This document shows positions 38,804 through 49,155 of a DNA stretch of 64,000 nucleotides, one piece after another. A program made the position numbers and the translations under genes. The stretch comes from Crocinitomicaceae bacterium. GTDB lineage: Bacteria > Bacteroidota > Bacteroidia > Flavobacteriales_D > Crocinitomicaceae. The notes beneath the pieces were generated by a model that ran no database searches, was not told the origin of the DNA, and was given only the letters and a program-made list of their open reading frames with translations. The DNA is taken from NCBI GenBank assembly GCA_002709305.1, contig PAQM01000028.1:62001-126000 (forward strand). The letters are read 5' to 3'. Every line of letters starts with the position of its first letter. Within the stretch, counting starts at the first letter, position 1.

Positions 38804-38813
38804 AATAAAAAAT

Positions 38814-40055
38814 ATGGCTGTATTAGAAATGAAAGTACCAAGCCCGGGAGAATCAATTTCTGAAGTAGAAATTGCACAATGGCTAGTGGAAGACGGAGAT
38901 TACGTTGAAAAAGATCAAGCAATAGCAGAAGTTGATTCTGATAAAGCAACACTAGAATTGCCAGCTGAAGAAAGTGGGAGAATAACGCTTAAAGCGGAAG
39001 ACGGAGATACAGTCAGCGTTGGTGCTGTCGTTTGTTTGATTGATACAGCTGCAAAAAAACCAGAAGGTTTCGTCTCTAAAGACACTATAAATAATCAAGA
39101 AGAAATTAGTAACCCTGTAAAAAAAGAAGAGAATTTACCCCTTCAATCTTTAAATGATTCAGTAAATGGAAAAGAATCATACGCAACAGGAACTCCCTCC
39201 GTCGCAGCAGCAAAGATTATGGCTGAAAATGACATTTCATCTAGTGAATTAGTTGGTACAGGCAAAGACGGTAGAATTACGAAACAAGATGTTGTGAAAG
39301 TAATAGATAATGGATCATTAACTCATAGAAAAAAATCAAAAGTTAAATTATCCTTAATGCGCCGTAAAATTGCAGAAAGATTAGTCTCTGTAAAAAACGA
39401 CACAGCTATGTTAACTACATTTAATGAAGTTGACATGAGTACTATTATGAATTTAAGATCAAAATATAAGCAAGAATTTGCTGAATTTCATGAAGTAAAT
39501 CTTGGATTTATGTCTTTCTTCACAAAAGTAGTAACAGAAGCATTAAAAATATATCCTGCGGTAAATGCTCAAATTGATGGCAAGGATATGATTATACATG
39601 ATTATGCAGATATTGGAATTGCTGTTTCTTCTCCAAAAGGCTTAATGGTTCCTGTTGTCAGAAATGCAGAGAATATGTCGTTAGCCGAAATTGAAAAAGA
39701 AATTAAACGATTAGCTATTAAAGCTAGAGATGGGAAAATAACTCCTGACGAGATGATTGGTGGTACTTTCACAATTACTAATGGAGGCGTATTTGGATCA
39801 ATGTTATCAACTCCTATAATAAATCCACCACAATCAGCTATTCTCGGAATGCATAATATTGTTGAAAGACCCGTTGCAATAAATGGTAAAGTAGAGGTCC
39901 GACCAATTATGTACCTTGCACTATCCTATGACCATAGGATTATTGACGGGAAAGAATCCGTTGGTTTTTTAGTGAAAGTAAAAGAACTATTAGAGAATCC
40001 TAATGAAATGTTTCCTTCGACAAAAAACCCAATAAAAACACTTTTAGGTTTTTAG
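38814..40055 (+). CDS. sucB: dihydrolipoyllysine-residue succinyltransferase (E2)
   Basis: Core E2 of the oxoglutarate dehydrogenase complex, 413 residues. Lipoyl domain 1-77 with the lipoylated lysine K44 in [12 protein letters not shown]; a linker; peripheral subunit-binding domain about 125-163 ([24 protein letters not shown]); catalytic acyltransferase domain to the end with [10 protein letters not shown], where H374 and D378 are the active-site pair. There is one lipoyl domain. The E3 gene (lpd) is not adjacent. Confidence 0.96.
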   Translation: MAVLEMKVPSPGESISEVEIAQWLVEDGDYVEKDQAIAEVDSDKATLELPAEESGRITLKAEDGDTVSVGAVVCLIDTAAKKPEGFVSKDTINNQEEISNPVKKEENLPLQSLNDSVNGKESYATGTPSVAAAKIMAENDISSSELVGTGKDGRITKQDVVKVIDNGSLTHRKKSKVKLSLMRRKIAERLVSVKNDTAMLTTFNEVDMSTIMNLRSKYKQEFAEFHEVNLGFMSFFTKVVTEALKIYPAVNAQIDGKDMIIHDYADIGIAVSSPKGLMVPVVRNAENMSLAEIEKEIKRLAIKARDGKITPDEMIGGTFTITNGGVFGSMLSTPIINPPQSAILGMHNIVERPVAINGKVEVRPIMYLALSYDHRIIDGKESVGFLVKVKELLENPNEMFPSTKNPIKTLLGF

Positions 40056-40198
40056 TTGAAAAAATTTATTCGCTAAAAAAATAGTCTATATACAATATTT
40101 TAGATTTTCCATCGTATTAAGTATGTGGATTTGATGAAAATTAAAAAACATCAATAAAACCAAAGTTAGTTTTCATAATTAGTTAGTAATTTAGTTTT

Positions 40199-40229
40199 GA
40201 ACGAGAAATTTTTTTCTCGTTCATTTTTT
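40199..40229 (+). terminator. intrinsic terminator after sucAB
   Basis: A 10-bp perfect stem (GAACGAGAAA / TTTCTCGTTC) with a TTTT loop is followed by ATTTTTTATA. It is a textbook rho-independent terminator, 144 bp after the sucB stop and before lepA. Confidence 0.85.
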
Positions 40230-40257
40230 ATATGCTAAAATTTGACTCTTCAATCAA

Positions 40258-40265
40258 TATTTTTG
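40258..40265 (+). promoter_or_regulatory. candidate -7 box upstream of lepA
   Basis: TATTTTTG fits TANNTTTG and lies 36 nt before the lepA ATG, just after the sucAB terminator. The nearest TTTG upstream is at 13-bp spacing, shorter than normal. Confidence 0.4.
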
Positions 40266-40301
40266 CAGTACTTTTACTAATGGAGAACATTTATAAAATA
40301 A

Positions 40302-42098
40302 ATGAAAAATATTCGAAATTTTTGCATTATAGCTCACATTGATCATGGGAAAAGTACACTCGCAGATCGATTGCTTCAGATAACAGGTACTATCTCTGAA
40401 AGAGACATGCAAAATCAAGCCTTGGATGATATGGATTTAGAGAGAGAGAGAGGTATAACTATAAAAAGTCATGCAATTCAAATGAATTATAGCCTTGGTG
40501 GAGAAGATTATATTTTGAACTTAATTGATACACCCGGGCACGTTGATTTCTCTTATGAAGTTTCCCGCTCTATAGCTGCATGTGAAGGAGCCTTATTAAT
40601 TGTAGATGCATCTCAAGGAATTGAAGCACAAACAATATCTAATTTATATTTAGCATTAGAACACAATCTAGAAATTATTCCAATATTAAATAAAATGGAT
40701 CTCCCTAGTGCTCAACCAGAAGAGGTAACTGATCAAATTGTTGATTTAATAGGTTGTGATTCAAATGAAATAATTCCTGCCTCTGGCAAAACTGGATTAG
40801 GTGTTGATAAAATATTAAAAGCTATAATTGAACGTGTTGAACCTCCTAAAGGAAATGAGAAAGAGCCATTACAAGCCATGATATTTGATTCTGTATTTAA
40901 TCCCTTTAGAGGTATTATAACATATTTTAGAGTGAAAAATGGAATCATACATAAAGGGGATAAAATAAAATTCTTAAATACAGGAAAATCTTATAATGCC
41001 GAAGAAGTCGGTATTTTAAAAATGGAACTAACTCCTACTAAAGAAGTTAAAGCTGGAGATGTTGGCTACTTAATTTCAGGAATTAAAAAAGCATCTGAAG
41101 TAAAAGTAGGAGATACTATTACAACACTTGAGAATCCAACAGACGAAATTTTGAAAGGCTTTGAAGATGTAAAACCAATGGTTTTCGCTGGAATTTATCC
41201 TGTTGATACCGAAGACTATGAAGAGCTTAAATATTCTATGGAAAAACTACAGTTAAATGATTCTTCATTGGTTTTTGAAGCAGAGTCTTCTGCCGCTCTT
41301 GGTTTTGGTTTTCGTTGTGGTTTTCTTGGGATGCTTCATATGGAGATTATCCAAGAACGCCTAGAACGAGAATTCAAAATGACAGTTATTACAACTGTTC
41401 CTAATGTTTCATATAAAGCATATATGATTAAAAATCCTGAAATTGAAAAAATTGTAAACAATCCTTCTGAACTTCCTGAAACATCAAAAATGGATAGGAT
41501 TGAAGAGCCGTATATTAAAGCACAAGTTATTACAAAGTCAGAATATGTGGGACAAATTATGAATTTATGTATAGACAAACGGGGTGAATTAAAAAACCAA
41601 ATATACCTTACACAAGATCGTGTTGAACTATCTTTTGAAATGCCAATGGGTGAAATTGTTTTTGATTTCTACGACCGATTAAAAACTGTATCTAGAGGAT
41701 ATGCATCTTTTGACTATCATCCTATTGGATACAAACCTTCTGATTTAATTCGTATGGACTTAATGCTAAATGGCGAAGGGGTAGATGCTTTATCTGCTTT
41801 AGTCCATAGAAATAATGCCTATGAATTAGGTAAACGAATCTGTGTCAAACTAAAAGAGTTAATTCCAAGACAACAATTCGAGATTCCAGTACAGGCTGCT
41901 ATAGGTGCAAAAATTATTGCTCGCGAAACAATTAAAGCATTAAGAAAAGATGTAACTGCTAAATGTTATGGAGGTGACATTACTCGAAAACGAAAGCTCT
42001 TAGAAAAACAAAAAGCGGGTAAAAAACGCATGCGACAAGTAGGTCGAGTTGAGATTCCTCAAGAAGCATTTTTAGCTGTCCTAAAGCTCAACGATTAA
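40302..42098 (+). CDS. lepA: elongation factor 4 (LepA)
   Basis: Ribosome-associated translational GTPase of 598 residues, the normal length. G1 is AHIDHGKST (11-19), the effector region [15 protein letters not shown] and G3 [15 protein letters not shown] are intact, and G4 NKMD follows. The LepA-specific C-terminal domain is present with the end block [20 protein letters not shown] and [19 protein letters not shown]. It stands alone between a terminator and the uptake operon. Confidence 0.98.
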   Translation: MKNIRNFCIIAHIDHGKSTLADRLLQITGTISERDMQNQALDDMDLERERGITIKSHAIQMNYSLGGEDYILNLIDTPGHVDFSYEVSRSIAACEGALLIVDASQGIEAQTISNLYLALEHNLEIIPILNKMDLPSAQPEEVTDQIVDLIGCDSNEIIPASGKTGLGVDKILKAIIERVEPPKGNEKEPLQAMIFDSVFNPFRGIITYFRVKNGIIHKGDKIKFLNTGKSYNAEEVGILKMELTPTKEVKAGDVGYLISGIKKASEVKVGDTITTLENPTDEILKGFEDVKPMVFAGIYPVDTEDYEELKYSMEKLQLNDSSLVFEAESSAALGFGFRCGFLGMLHMEIIQERLEREFKMTVITTVPNVSYKAYMIKNPEIEKIVNNPSELPETSKMDRIEEPYIKAQVITKSEYVGQIMNLCIDKRGELKNQIYLTQDRVELSFEMPMGEIVFDFYDRLKTVSRGYASFDYHPIGYKPSDLIRMDLMLNGEGVDALSALVHRNNAYELGKRICVKLKELIPRQQFEIPVQAAIGAKIIARETIKALRKDVTAKCYGGDITRKRKLLEKQKAGKKRMRQVGRVEIPQEAFLAVLKLND

Positions 42099-42148
42099 GT
42101 TAAAATATAACACGCCCTCTATTTTTATGCTTATTTAGATTAATTAAA

Positions 42149-42168
42149 AATACCATAAATATGGTATT
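42149..42168. promoter_or_regulatory. 20-bp inverted repeat overlapping a promoter -33 element (candidate operator)
   Basis: AATACCAT-AAAT-ATGGTATT is a perfect 8-bp inverted repeat. Its right arm overlaps the TTG -33 element of the promoter of the DUF4856/imelysin/TonB operon. Placement suggests a repressor site, perhaps metal-responsive given the operon. A weak lepA terminator is the alternative, but no long U-run follows. Confidence 0.45.
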
Positions 42169-42198
42169 GTTTAACAATGTGTTCTAGCTGTATTTTTG
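42167..42198 (+). promoter_or_regulatory. promoter of the DUF4856-imelysin-HTTM-TonB receptor operon
   Basis: TTG at 42167-42169, 21-bp spacer, TATTTTTG at 42191-42198 fits the Bacteroidota promoter pattern. Transcription would begin near 42205, leaving a 5' leader of about 30 nt before the ATG at 42236. Confidence 0.6.
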
Positions 42199-42235
42199 TA
42201 CTCAATTTAAAATTTAAAATTTAATTAATTAGATT

Positions 42236-43390
42236 ATGAAAAAATCAATCTTAATTTTAGCTGCTGTAGTTGCTACAACAGCTATTTCATGTAAAAAGAA
42301 AGGGTGTACTGACCCAACAGCGACAAACTACAGCTCTGAAGCTGAAAAAGATGATGGAAGTTGTGAATATAGCAATACTCCTACTCCTTACACTGTTCCA
42401 ACAACATATGTGTTTCAAGATGCTGATGGAAATTCAACAGTAAGTTATTCAGGACAAACTGAACGTTTAGACCAATTGTCTGAAATCGTTACATACGTAA
42501 AATCAGGTATTTCTGGTGTTATTGATGCTCAGGTAATCAAAGATGCATTTGCTAACGTAGGTGGTGATGGTAATGGATTCTTCTCTTTTACTTCAACAAA
42601 ACAACTTAAAAACAAATGTTTTGCTGCAGATCAAGCTACTTTCGAAGGATTTATGGATGCTGCTGCTGCGTCAAGTATAGATTTTGCTAGTACTGCTAGT
42701 AGCGGACAAGCTGGAACAATTAGTTCAGGATCTAGTACATACTTAGTTGATGCAAATGGTGTAGAAAATGTTCAACTTATCGAAAAAGGACTAATGGGTG
42801 CGGTATTTATGCATCAAGCATTAAACGTATATTTTGGCCCAGATAAAATGAATGTTGATAATACAACAGCTGTAGATCCAACAGGAACTCCTGCAAAATA
42901 TTACACTGTCATGGAACACCACTATGATGAAGCGTTTGGATATTTTGGAGTTGATATTGACTTCCCAACTACAATTCCTGGTAGATTTTGGGGTAAATAC
43001 TGTAACAAACAAGATCCAGCAATAAATTGTAATGCAGACATGATGGATAACTTCCTAATGGGTAGAGCAGCAATTTCTAATGACGTTTTAGCTGATCGTG
43101 ATGCTGCAATCCAGGCTATAAGAACAGAATGGGAAGATATTTCAGCATATCAAGCAATGAATTATCTTGATGATGCCATTGGTTACTTCGGAAATGATAA
43201 TGCTAAATTCTTACACGCATTAGCAGAAGGATGGGCATTTGCTTGGAATCTAAGATATGCTGCAGAAGATACAAGAAGAATGACTCCAACTGAGCACACT
43301 GCTCTTATGGCTATGTTTAAAACTAATTTTTGGGACATGACTGTTGCTGATTTAAATGCAATCAAAACAGAAATAGATTCAAAATTTTAG
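42236..43390 (+). CDS. DUF4856 lipoprotein
   Basis: A 384-residue exported lipoprotein: signal peptide with lipobox TAISC (Cys about 19), then the short motif GCTDPTATNYSSEAEKDDGSC, common at the start of Bacteroidota surface proteins, then a mostly helical domain of the DUF4856 type. The block VMEHHYDEAFGYFGVDIDFP is the recognisable part. Such proteins are found next to imelysin genes, so a periplasmic or surface role in iron handling is likely but not proven. First gene of a four-gene operon; imelysin follows after 23 bp. Confidence 0.8.
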   Translation: MKKSILILAAVVATTAISCKKKGCTDPTATNYSSEAEKDDGSCEYSNTPTPYTVPTTYVFQDADGNSTVSYSGQTERLDQLSEIVTYVKSGISGVIDAQVIKDAFANVGGDGNGFFSFTSTKQLKNKCFAADQATFEGFMDAAAASSIDFASTASSGQAGTISSGSSTYLVDANGVENVQLIEKGLMGAVFMHQALNVYFGPDKMNVDNTTAVDPTGTPAKYYTVMEHHYDEAFGYFGVDIDFPTTIPGRFWGKYCNKQDPAINCNADMMDNFLMGRAAISNDVLADRDAAIQAIRTEWEDISAYQAMNYLDDAIGYFGNDNAKFLHALAEGWAFAWNLRYAAEDTRRMTPTEHTALMAMFKTNFWDMTVADLNAIKTEIDSKF

Positions 43391-43413
43391 AAACTTTTAA
43401 ATAATTAAAAACT

Positions 43414-44487
43414 ATGGATTTCAAGAGAATTAATTTAGTTTATTTAAGTATATCATTGTTATTATTGATAAATTTTAGTTGTAAAAAAGACCCTGAAGTA
43501 GAACAACCCAACTTCAACAAAGGAACCCTTTTATCTAACCTAGCAGATAATTTTATCATAACTTCATTTAATGAACTTGAATCAGACTTTAATTCTCTTG
43601 AATCTAGTTTTTTATCTCTTCAATCAAACCCTAATCAATCTAATTTAGACGATTTAAGAGATCAGTGGAGATCGTCATACTTAACTTGGCAAACAGTTAA
43701 AATATTCGACTTTGGCCCACTTAGAGAGCTTGCGTTTAAAGGTGGCGCAGGAACTTATCCAACAGATACAAATAAAGTAAATACAAATATTACTAACGGA
43801 AATTATAATCTTGGTTCTGTTGATAATGCAGATGCAATAGGATTTTCTGCTTTAGATTATCTATTATTTCGAACTAACGCATTGATAGATATTCAGAATA
43901 ATAGCAACTACACACAATACATTTTTGATGTTATTGAGAAAATGAAAAATGAATTTATGCAAGTAAATTCTCAATGGTCAACTTATAAATCGACATTCAT
44001 AGCATCTACAGGGACAGAAACCACTTCAGGTTTTTCTCTTCTAATAAATGAATACAATCGAGACTATGAGCTAGCAAAAAAAGCTAAGCTCGGAATACCA
44101 TTAGGTGTTCAAAGCTTAGGAATACCTCTTCCAGAATATATTGAAGCCCGATATAGTGGAATTTCATTAGTTCTTCTAAAAGAAAGTATCTTAGCTCTTC
44201 GAAATGTATACCTTGGAGATGAAGGATCAACAACAGGACAGGGTTTTCATGATTATCTCATTCATTTGGAGAGATCAAATCTTGCCTCAACAATCGAAAA
44301 CACTTTTAATCAAATTCTTAACAAAATTGATACATTCTCTGGTACACTTGAAACTGAGATAAGTAATAATTCATCGGAGTTAAATGAGCTATACGACTTG
44401 ATTCAAGGTCAAGTTGTTAACATTAAAACTGATATGACTTCTGCATTTGGAGTATTGATTACTTATCAAGATAATGATGGTGACTAG
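43414..44487 (+). CDS. imelysin-like lipoprotein
   Basis: A 357-residue lipoprotein (lipobox LINFSC) of the imelysin/IrpA-like helical family, linked to iron uptake. The region WRSSYLTWQTVKIFDFGPL and the end of the first helical half are typical. The family motif GxHxxE appears here as G143-F-S-A-L-D148, so the His is Ser and the Glu is Asp; a peptidase role (M75) is therefore doubtful. The stop codon overlaps the start of the HTTM gene by 14 nt. Confidence 0.82.
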   Translation: MDFKRINLVYLSISLLLLINFSCKKDPEVEQPNFNKGTLLSNLADNFIITSFNELESDFNSLESSFLSLQSNPNQSNLDDLRDQWRSSYLTWQTVKIFDFGPLRELAFKGGAGTYPTDTNKVNTNITNGNYNLGSVDNADAIGFSALDYLLFRTNALIDIQNNSNYTQYIFDVIEKMKNEFMQVNSQWSTYKSTFIASTGTETTSGFSLLINEYNRDYELAKKAKLGIPLGVQSLGIPLPEYIEARYSGISLVLLKESILALRNVYLGDEGSTTGQGFHDYLIHLERSNLASTIENTFNQILNKIDTFSGTLETEISNNSSELNELYDLIQGQVVNIKTDMTSAFGVLITYQDNDGD

Positions 44488-45847
44488 AGTATACAAAGCA
44501 CTCAGTCCATTTAAAGAAACATCAATTGCTCCATTAATTGTATTCAGAATAATTTTTGGCTCATTAATGCTATTTGGAACAATTCGTTTTATCATAAAAG
44601 GATGGATAGAACAGTTATATGTAGAACCTAAATACTTCTTTGGATATCTTGGGTTTGAGTGGATAAAACCCTTTGAGGATGATTTAATATACCTACCATT
44701 TATCTTAATGGTTATCTCTTCCATTTTTATAATTTTTGGTTTTTTTTACAGAATTTCTGCTTTTATTCTATTTATATGCTTTACTTATGTTGAATTATTA
44801 GACAAATCAAATTATCTAAATCACTACTATTTCATTTGTCTTATATCACTAATTATGGTGTTTGTCCCAGCTAACAGAAACTTTTCAATTGATGTAAAAA
44901 TATGGCCAAAAATAAAATCTAGTTTAACTAAAAGTTGGTGTATTAATATTCTTAAATTTCAAATTGCTGTTGTATATTTTTTTGCTGGGATAGCAAAATT
45001 AAATTCCGATTGGTTGCTGCATGCTCAACCAATGAAGACATGGCTTCAAGCTCACCATAATATTCCTTTTTTTGGTTCATTCATGCAAGAAGAATGGGTC
45101 GCTTATCTGTTCAGTTGGGCAGGTTGTATATATGATTTGTTTATTGTTATATTCTTATTATCAACTAAATATAGACCTTATGCATATTTTACAGTGATTT
45201 CTTTTCATCTTCTAACATTTTATTTATTCCCAATTGGTGTTTTTCCATGGGTAATGATCTTCTTTACACTGATATTCTTTTCTTCCTCATTTCATGACAA
45301 AATTTTAGATTTTTTTACCAAAAAAAAATGGAGAGAAATTATACAATTCAATAATCCTTTCTCGGTAAACAAAAAAATTGTTAAAGCTTTTTTAATAATT
45401 TATATTTCAATTCAAATACTAGTCCCTTTTAGATATTTACTTTATCCAGGAGACCTATTTTGGAATGAAGAAGGATTTAGGTTTTCATGGAGAGTAATGT
45501 TAATGCATAAAGAAGGACTAGCAACATTTTATCTTATTGACCCAAAAACAGGTCGTAAATCAGAAATTGATAACGGTAATTTTTTAACTAGAACTCAAGA
45601 AGACCAAATGGCAACACAACCTGATATGATATTACAATATGCAAACATTCTCAAGAATCACTATCATGGTAAAACTCTTCATTATGGGGATCAAAAGTTT
45701 TTAATTGAAGACCCTGAAATTCATGCAGAAATTTTTGTGAGTTTAAACGGTAGACCATCTCAACTTTTTGTTGACAAAAAACATGATTTAACTAAATTTA
45801 AATACAATTTATATCATAGAAAATGGATAGAGCCTTTTCAAGAATAG
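44474..45847 (+). CDS. HTTM domain membrane protein (gamma-carboxylase-like)
   Basis: A 457-residue membrane protein with about eight hydrophobic helices in its first 330 residues. FRIIFGSLMLFGTIRFI, FQIAVVYFFAGIAKLNSDWL and a C-terminal soluble part (RFSWRVMLMHKEG, about 345-457) match the HTTM family, related to vitamin K-dependent gamma-carboxylase. The substrate is unknown. Two ATGs (44474 and 44477) open it inside the end of the imelysin gene, and its own end overlaps the TonB receptor start by 25 nt, so all three are probably translated as a coupled set. Confidence 0.82.
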   Translation: MMVTRVYKALSPFKETSIAPLIVFRIIFGSLMLFGTIRFIIKGWIEQLYVEPKYFFGYLGFEWIKPFEDDLIYLPFILMVISSIFIIFGFFYRISAFILFICFTYVELLDKSNYLNHYYFICLISLIMVFVPANRNFSIDVKIWPKIKSSLTKSWCINILKFQIAVVYFFAGIAKLNSDWLLHAQPMKTWLQAHHNIPFFGSFMQEEWVAYLFSWAGCIYDLFIVIFLLSTKYRPYAYFTVISFHLLTFYLFPIGVFPWVMIFFTLIFFSSSFHDKILDFFTKKKWREIIQFNNPFSVNKKIVKAFLIIYISIQILVPFRYLLYPGDLFWNEEGFRFSWRVMLMHKEGLATFYLIDPKTGRKSEIDNGNFLTRTQEDQMATQPDMILQYANILKNHYHGKTLHYGDQKFLIEDPEIHAEIFVSLNGRPSQLFVDKKHDLTKFKYNLYHRKWIEPFQE

Positions 45848-48273
45848 TATATTATTTAATCTTCGGATGGCTTGTTTTCTCCTCCGCCGAAAGCAAAGCA
45901 CAATATTTTTCTGGTTTTGTCCAAGATGAATACAAATCCTCAATCCCTTCTGTTAAAATTGAAAATCTCACAAATAAAAAGTTCTATCTAACTGATATTG
46001 ATGGGGGTTTTTCTATAGAAGCAAATATAAACGATAGCATTTTATTTAAAAAGAGAGGGTTTGACTCAACAATAATTGTTTTGAGCTATAAAATGAAACA
46101 ATTAAAAAACATAAAAGTAACATTAAAGTCATCTGTACAAGAAATAATAGAGACAAATGTTATAAAAGAACGTTTATCTGATTTTGATGTTGGATTTTTA
46201 CCTCCTATTAAAGGTGTTCAAATATATACTGGCACTAATGCTGTAATCGAATTAGAAAAACTTAATGGTGCAAAATCAATGGGAAACCCTCGCGAAATTT
46301 TCGCTAAAATTCCAGGATTAAATATCTGGGAAAGTGACGGGGCTGGAATTCAACTTGGAATTGGTGGTCGAGGATTAAGTCCCAACCGTGCAGCTAACTT
46401 TAATACACGTCAGAATGGGTATGATATCAGCGCAGATGCTTTGGGATACCCTGAAAGCTATTACACTCCTCCAACAGAAGCTTTAAAATCAATTGAAATC
46501 ATTCGAGGCTCTGCTGCACTTCAATTTGGGACTCAGTTTGGAGGTCTTCTAAATTTTATCCTAAAAGATCCGCCTAAAAATAAACCACTTGAATTTGTGT
46601 CTCGAAACACAATAGGATTATATAATTATTTAGGAACATTCAATCGTATCGCAGGGACAAAAAATCGTCTTTTTTATCAAATATATTACCAACACAAAAA
46701 GGGTGATGGTTATCGGGAAAATAGTAATTTCAAGCAGAATCAAATTTTTGCTCAAATTGGATACCACATAAATGAAAATGCAAAAATAGGATTAGAATAT
46801 ACGCATATGAATTATCTTGCGAGACAAGCGGGAGGATTAACTGATCTTAATTTCATTGAAGACCCAAGGCAAAGTGTAAGGAATAGAAATTGGTTCAATA
46901 TCAATTGGAATATGCTTGCATTAAATTATGACCAAGAAATTGGAAATAAATCATCTATTAATATTCGTGCATTTGGCATGATATCTCAACGAAATAGTTT
47001 AGGATTTTTAGGTAAAATAACACAAGCAGATAATAATGATATACGAGAAATGATAGCAAGTGATTTTAAAAATGGTGGAATTGAACTTCGATTTTTAAAA
47101 AAATACATCCTAAACAGAAAACAATCCGAATCTAATAATAAGAGAGTAATTAAAGCAGCATTTTTATGTGGGATGAGATATTATGAAGGTAATACATCTG
47201 CAAAACAAGGTTTAGCTACTAATGGTAATAATCCTGACTTTAGCTTCCAAAATGAAAATGACTTAGAATCTTCTTCATTTTCATTCCCTTCTAGGAATTT
47301 AGCCTTTTTCACTGAAAACATTTTCTTTGTTGGGGAAAAATGGAAAATAAATTTAGGCGCAAGATATGAGAACATAAGAAGTAAAGCGGATGGATACTAC
47401 AAACAATATGTTTTGCATCCAATAAATCAAGATACCCTTTCCATATACACTATTAATAACAATAATTCCACATCTAGAAATCTCCCATTATTTGGAGGAG
47501 GGGCATCATATAAACTTTCATCAAAATCAAATTTATACGCTAATATTACTCAAAACTATAGAGCAATAAATTTTACAGATATAAGAATAAACAATCCAAA
47601 CATTGTCATTGATAGCTTAATTAAAGACGAATATGGATATACTGCTGAATTAGGATTCCGTGGATTGTTTAAAAATTTTATTATATATGATATAGCTAGT
47701 TTCTATATCTTTTATGGTGATAAAATAGGCCTGTCACCAAAACCTGGTACAATAAAAAAAGAACGAACCAATATTGGTGATGCACAAAATTACGGCATTG
47801 AACTTTTTACTGAAATTGATTTTTTAAAAGCCATAAAAGAATCAAACAAACATTTTTTGTCTCTATTTATTAATTGTGCATACATTAACGCAAATTATAT
47901 TAGTTCAAAAGAAACAAATTATATAGATAAAAAAGTAGAGTATGTTAGCTCTTATATACTAAGGTCTGGATTAAAATATAGGATAAGAGGTTTAAGTTTA
48001 CAGCTTCAATATTCTTATAATTCTGAACAATTTTCTGATGCAAGCAATTCAGTTATACCCTCAGGAGATGCTGTAATAGGTCTTATCCCATCATATTATG
48101 TTGTTGATTTTTCTGCTCAATATTCTTTTGAAAAACACTTTCATATTGAACTAGGCATAACTAATCTAACTAACAATCAATATTTTACAAGGAGAGCAAG
48201 TGGCTATCCTGGTCCTGGAATTTTACCCTCAGATGGTATAGGAGGATATCTTACTTTACAATATAAATTTTAA
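45823..48273 (+). CDS. TonB-dependent outer-membrane receptor, FecA-like
   Basis: An 816-residue receptor. Signal peptide (to about 27, ESKAQ), a CarboxypepD_reg-like beta domain (about 28-105), plug domain (about 120-260; AKIPGLNIWESDG, IGGRGLSPNR, IEIIRGSAALQFGTQFGGLLNF), then a 22-strand barrel ending in an aromatic residue (LTLQYKF). The plug resembles ferric-citrate type receptors. Together with the imelysin and DUF4856 lipoproteins this points to iron or iron-chelate uptake across the outer membrane; the ligand is not determined. Last gene of the operon, 11 bp from the convergent DUF3108 gene. Confidence 0.92.
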   Translation: MDRAFSRIVYYLIFGWLVFSSAESKAQYFSGFVQDEYKSSIPSVKIENLTNKKFYLTDIDGGFSIEANINDSILFKKRGFDSTIIVLSYKMKQLKNIKVTLKSSVQEIIETNVIKERLSDFDVGFLPPIKGVQIYTGTNAVIELEKLNGAKSMGNPREIFAKIPGLNIWESDGAGIQLGIGGRGLSPNRAANFNTRQNGYDISADALGYPESYYTPPTEALKSIEIIRGSAALQFGTQFGGLLNFILKDPPKNKPLEFVSRNTIGLYNYLGTFNRIAGTKNRLFYQIYYQHKKGDGYRENSNFKQNQIFAQIGYHINENAKIGLEYTHMNYLARQAGGLTDLNFIEDPRQSVRNRNWFNINWNMLALNYDQEIGNKSSINIRAFGMISQRNSLGFLGKITQADNNDIREMIASDFKNGGIELRFLKKYILNRKQSESNNKRVIKAAFLCGMRYYEGNTSAKQGLATNGNNPDFSFQNENDLESSSFSFPSRNLAFFTENIFFVGEKWKINLGARYENIRSKADGYYKQYVLHPINQDTLSIYTINNNNSTSRNLPLFGGGASYKLSSKSNLYANITQNYRAINFTDIRINNPNIVIDSLIKDEYGYTAELGFRGLFKNFIIYDIASFYIFYGDKIGLSPKPGTIKKERTNIGDAQNYGIELFTEIDFLKAIKESNKHFLSLFINCAYINANYISSKETNYIDKKVEYVSSYILRSGLKYRIRGLSLQLQYSYNSEQFSDASNSVIPSGDAVIGLIPSYYVVDFSAQYSFEKHFHIELGITNLTNNQYFTRRASGYPGPGILPSDGIGGYLTLQYKF

Positions 48274-48284
48274 GATATAAAAGG

Positions 48285-49088
48285 TTATATTCTACTTGTC
48301 ATTTTATTTTTTAGACCTTGAAAATCTACTAAATGAAGCCTTAGTGATCCAACTGGTATTTTTGCCTTAATCAATATTGGTATTTTATTCTTATCTGCAC
48401 TAACCCAAAATTGAACATCATTTTCATTTTTAAAATATCTACCCTCTTGAACAACTGGGACAAACTTATGACATTTAAAACTTCCTAACCTAACTTTAAC
48501 ATTTTCATCACCTAAATATTTTATTCTCAAATCATATATTTCATCATCCATAAAACATTTAAAAGAAAAAATTTTTCCTGGTTTCATTTTATTGAAATTT
48601 AAAGTTCGAGACTTATAAAAAGAAGATACCATATCTTGAATGCCCATTGGCACTTTGAATTCTTTAATACCATTATTAACTTTATTTAAATTCTGCTTAA
48701 AGACATAATTTTGTTTTATTTTATATCCTCCTTCATTAACATCTCTTATAAAAAACCAAGGCATAATTGATTCCTTATCAATGTAGCTTTGATAAACGTC
48801 TTTGACCTTATAAAATGCACTGAATATGCCTGTTGTTATTCCTGTACCAATACAATGGTATAATGATCTTTTGCTTCCTCTCTTTGAAGTTGACTTTACC
48901 TCCATTGTAACTTCACCTGCATCCAAAAAACCATAAGAAACAAAATAGCGCAATTTCTCTCCTTCCTTAAATGCATTATTAAAAATTTTAGGGTAATTTG
49001 TTTCTTTGAAAGAAACTAAAGCATAAAGGAATAAAACTAAAATTAAATTGAAAAAAAATCTAAATCGCCAGACACTATAATCTTTCAT
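48285..49088 (-). CDS. DUF3108 domain protein
   Basis: A 267-residue protein with an N-terminal membrane or signal segment (about 9-27) and a beta-rich DUF3108 domain: FKEGEKLRYFVSYGFLDAGE near the start and FWVSADKNKIPILIKAKIPVGS near the end are the characteristic blocks. Function unknown; probably periplasmic or lipid-facing. It follows leuS on the same strand after 67 bp, which include a 14-bp AT palindrome at 49102-49115. Confidence 0.85.
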   Translation of the reverse strand: MKDYSVWRFRFFFNLILVLFLYALVSFKETNYPKIFNNAFKEGEKLRYFVSYGFLDAGEVTMEVKSTSKRGSKRSLYHCIGTGITTGIFSAFYKVKDVYQSYIDKESIMPWFFIRDVNEGGYKIKQNYVFKQNLNKVNNGIKEFKVPMGIQDMVSSFYKSRTLNFNKMKPGKIFSFKCFMDDEIYDLRIKYLGDENVKVRLGSFKCHKFVPVVQEGRYFKNENDVQFWVSADKNKIPILIKAKIPVGSLRLHLVDFQGLKNKMTSRI

Positions 49089-49155
49089 TATTCTTTTGTT
49101 TTTCTTTTAAAAGAACAAAGGATGTGCCAAAATATAACGAAGTATCAAAAAATTA

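Noticed and set aside
44389-44724. 111-residue open frame on the minus strand across the imelysin/HTTM junction
   Set aside because: It is fully antisense to two well-supported overlapping genes and has no recognisable domain or signal.
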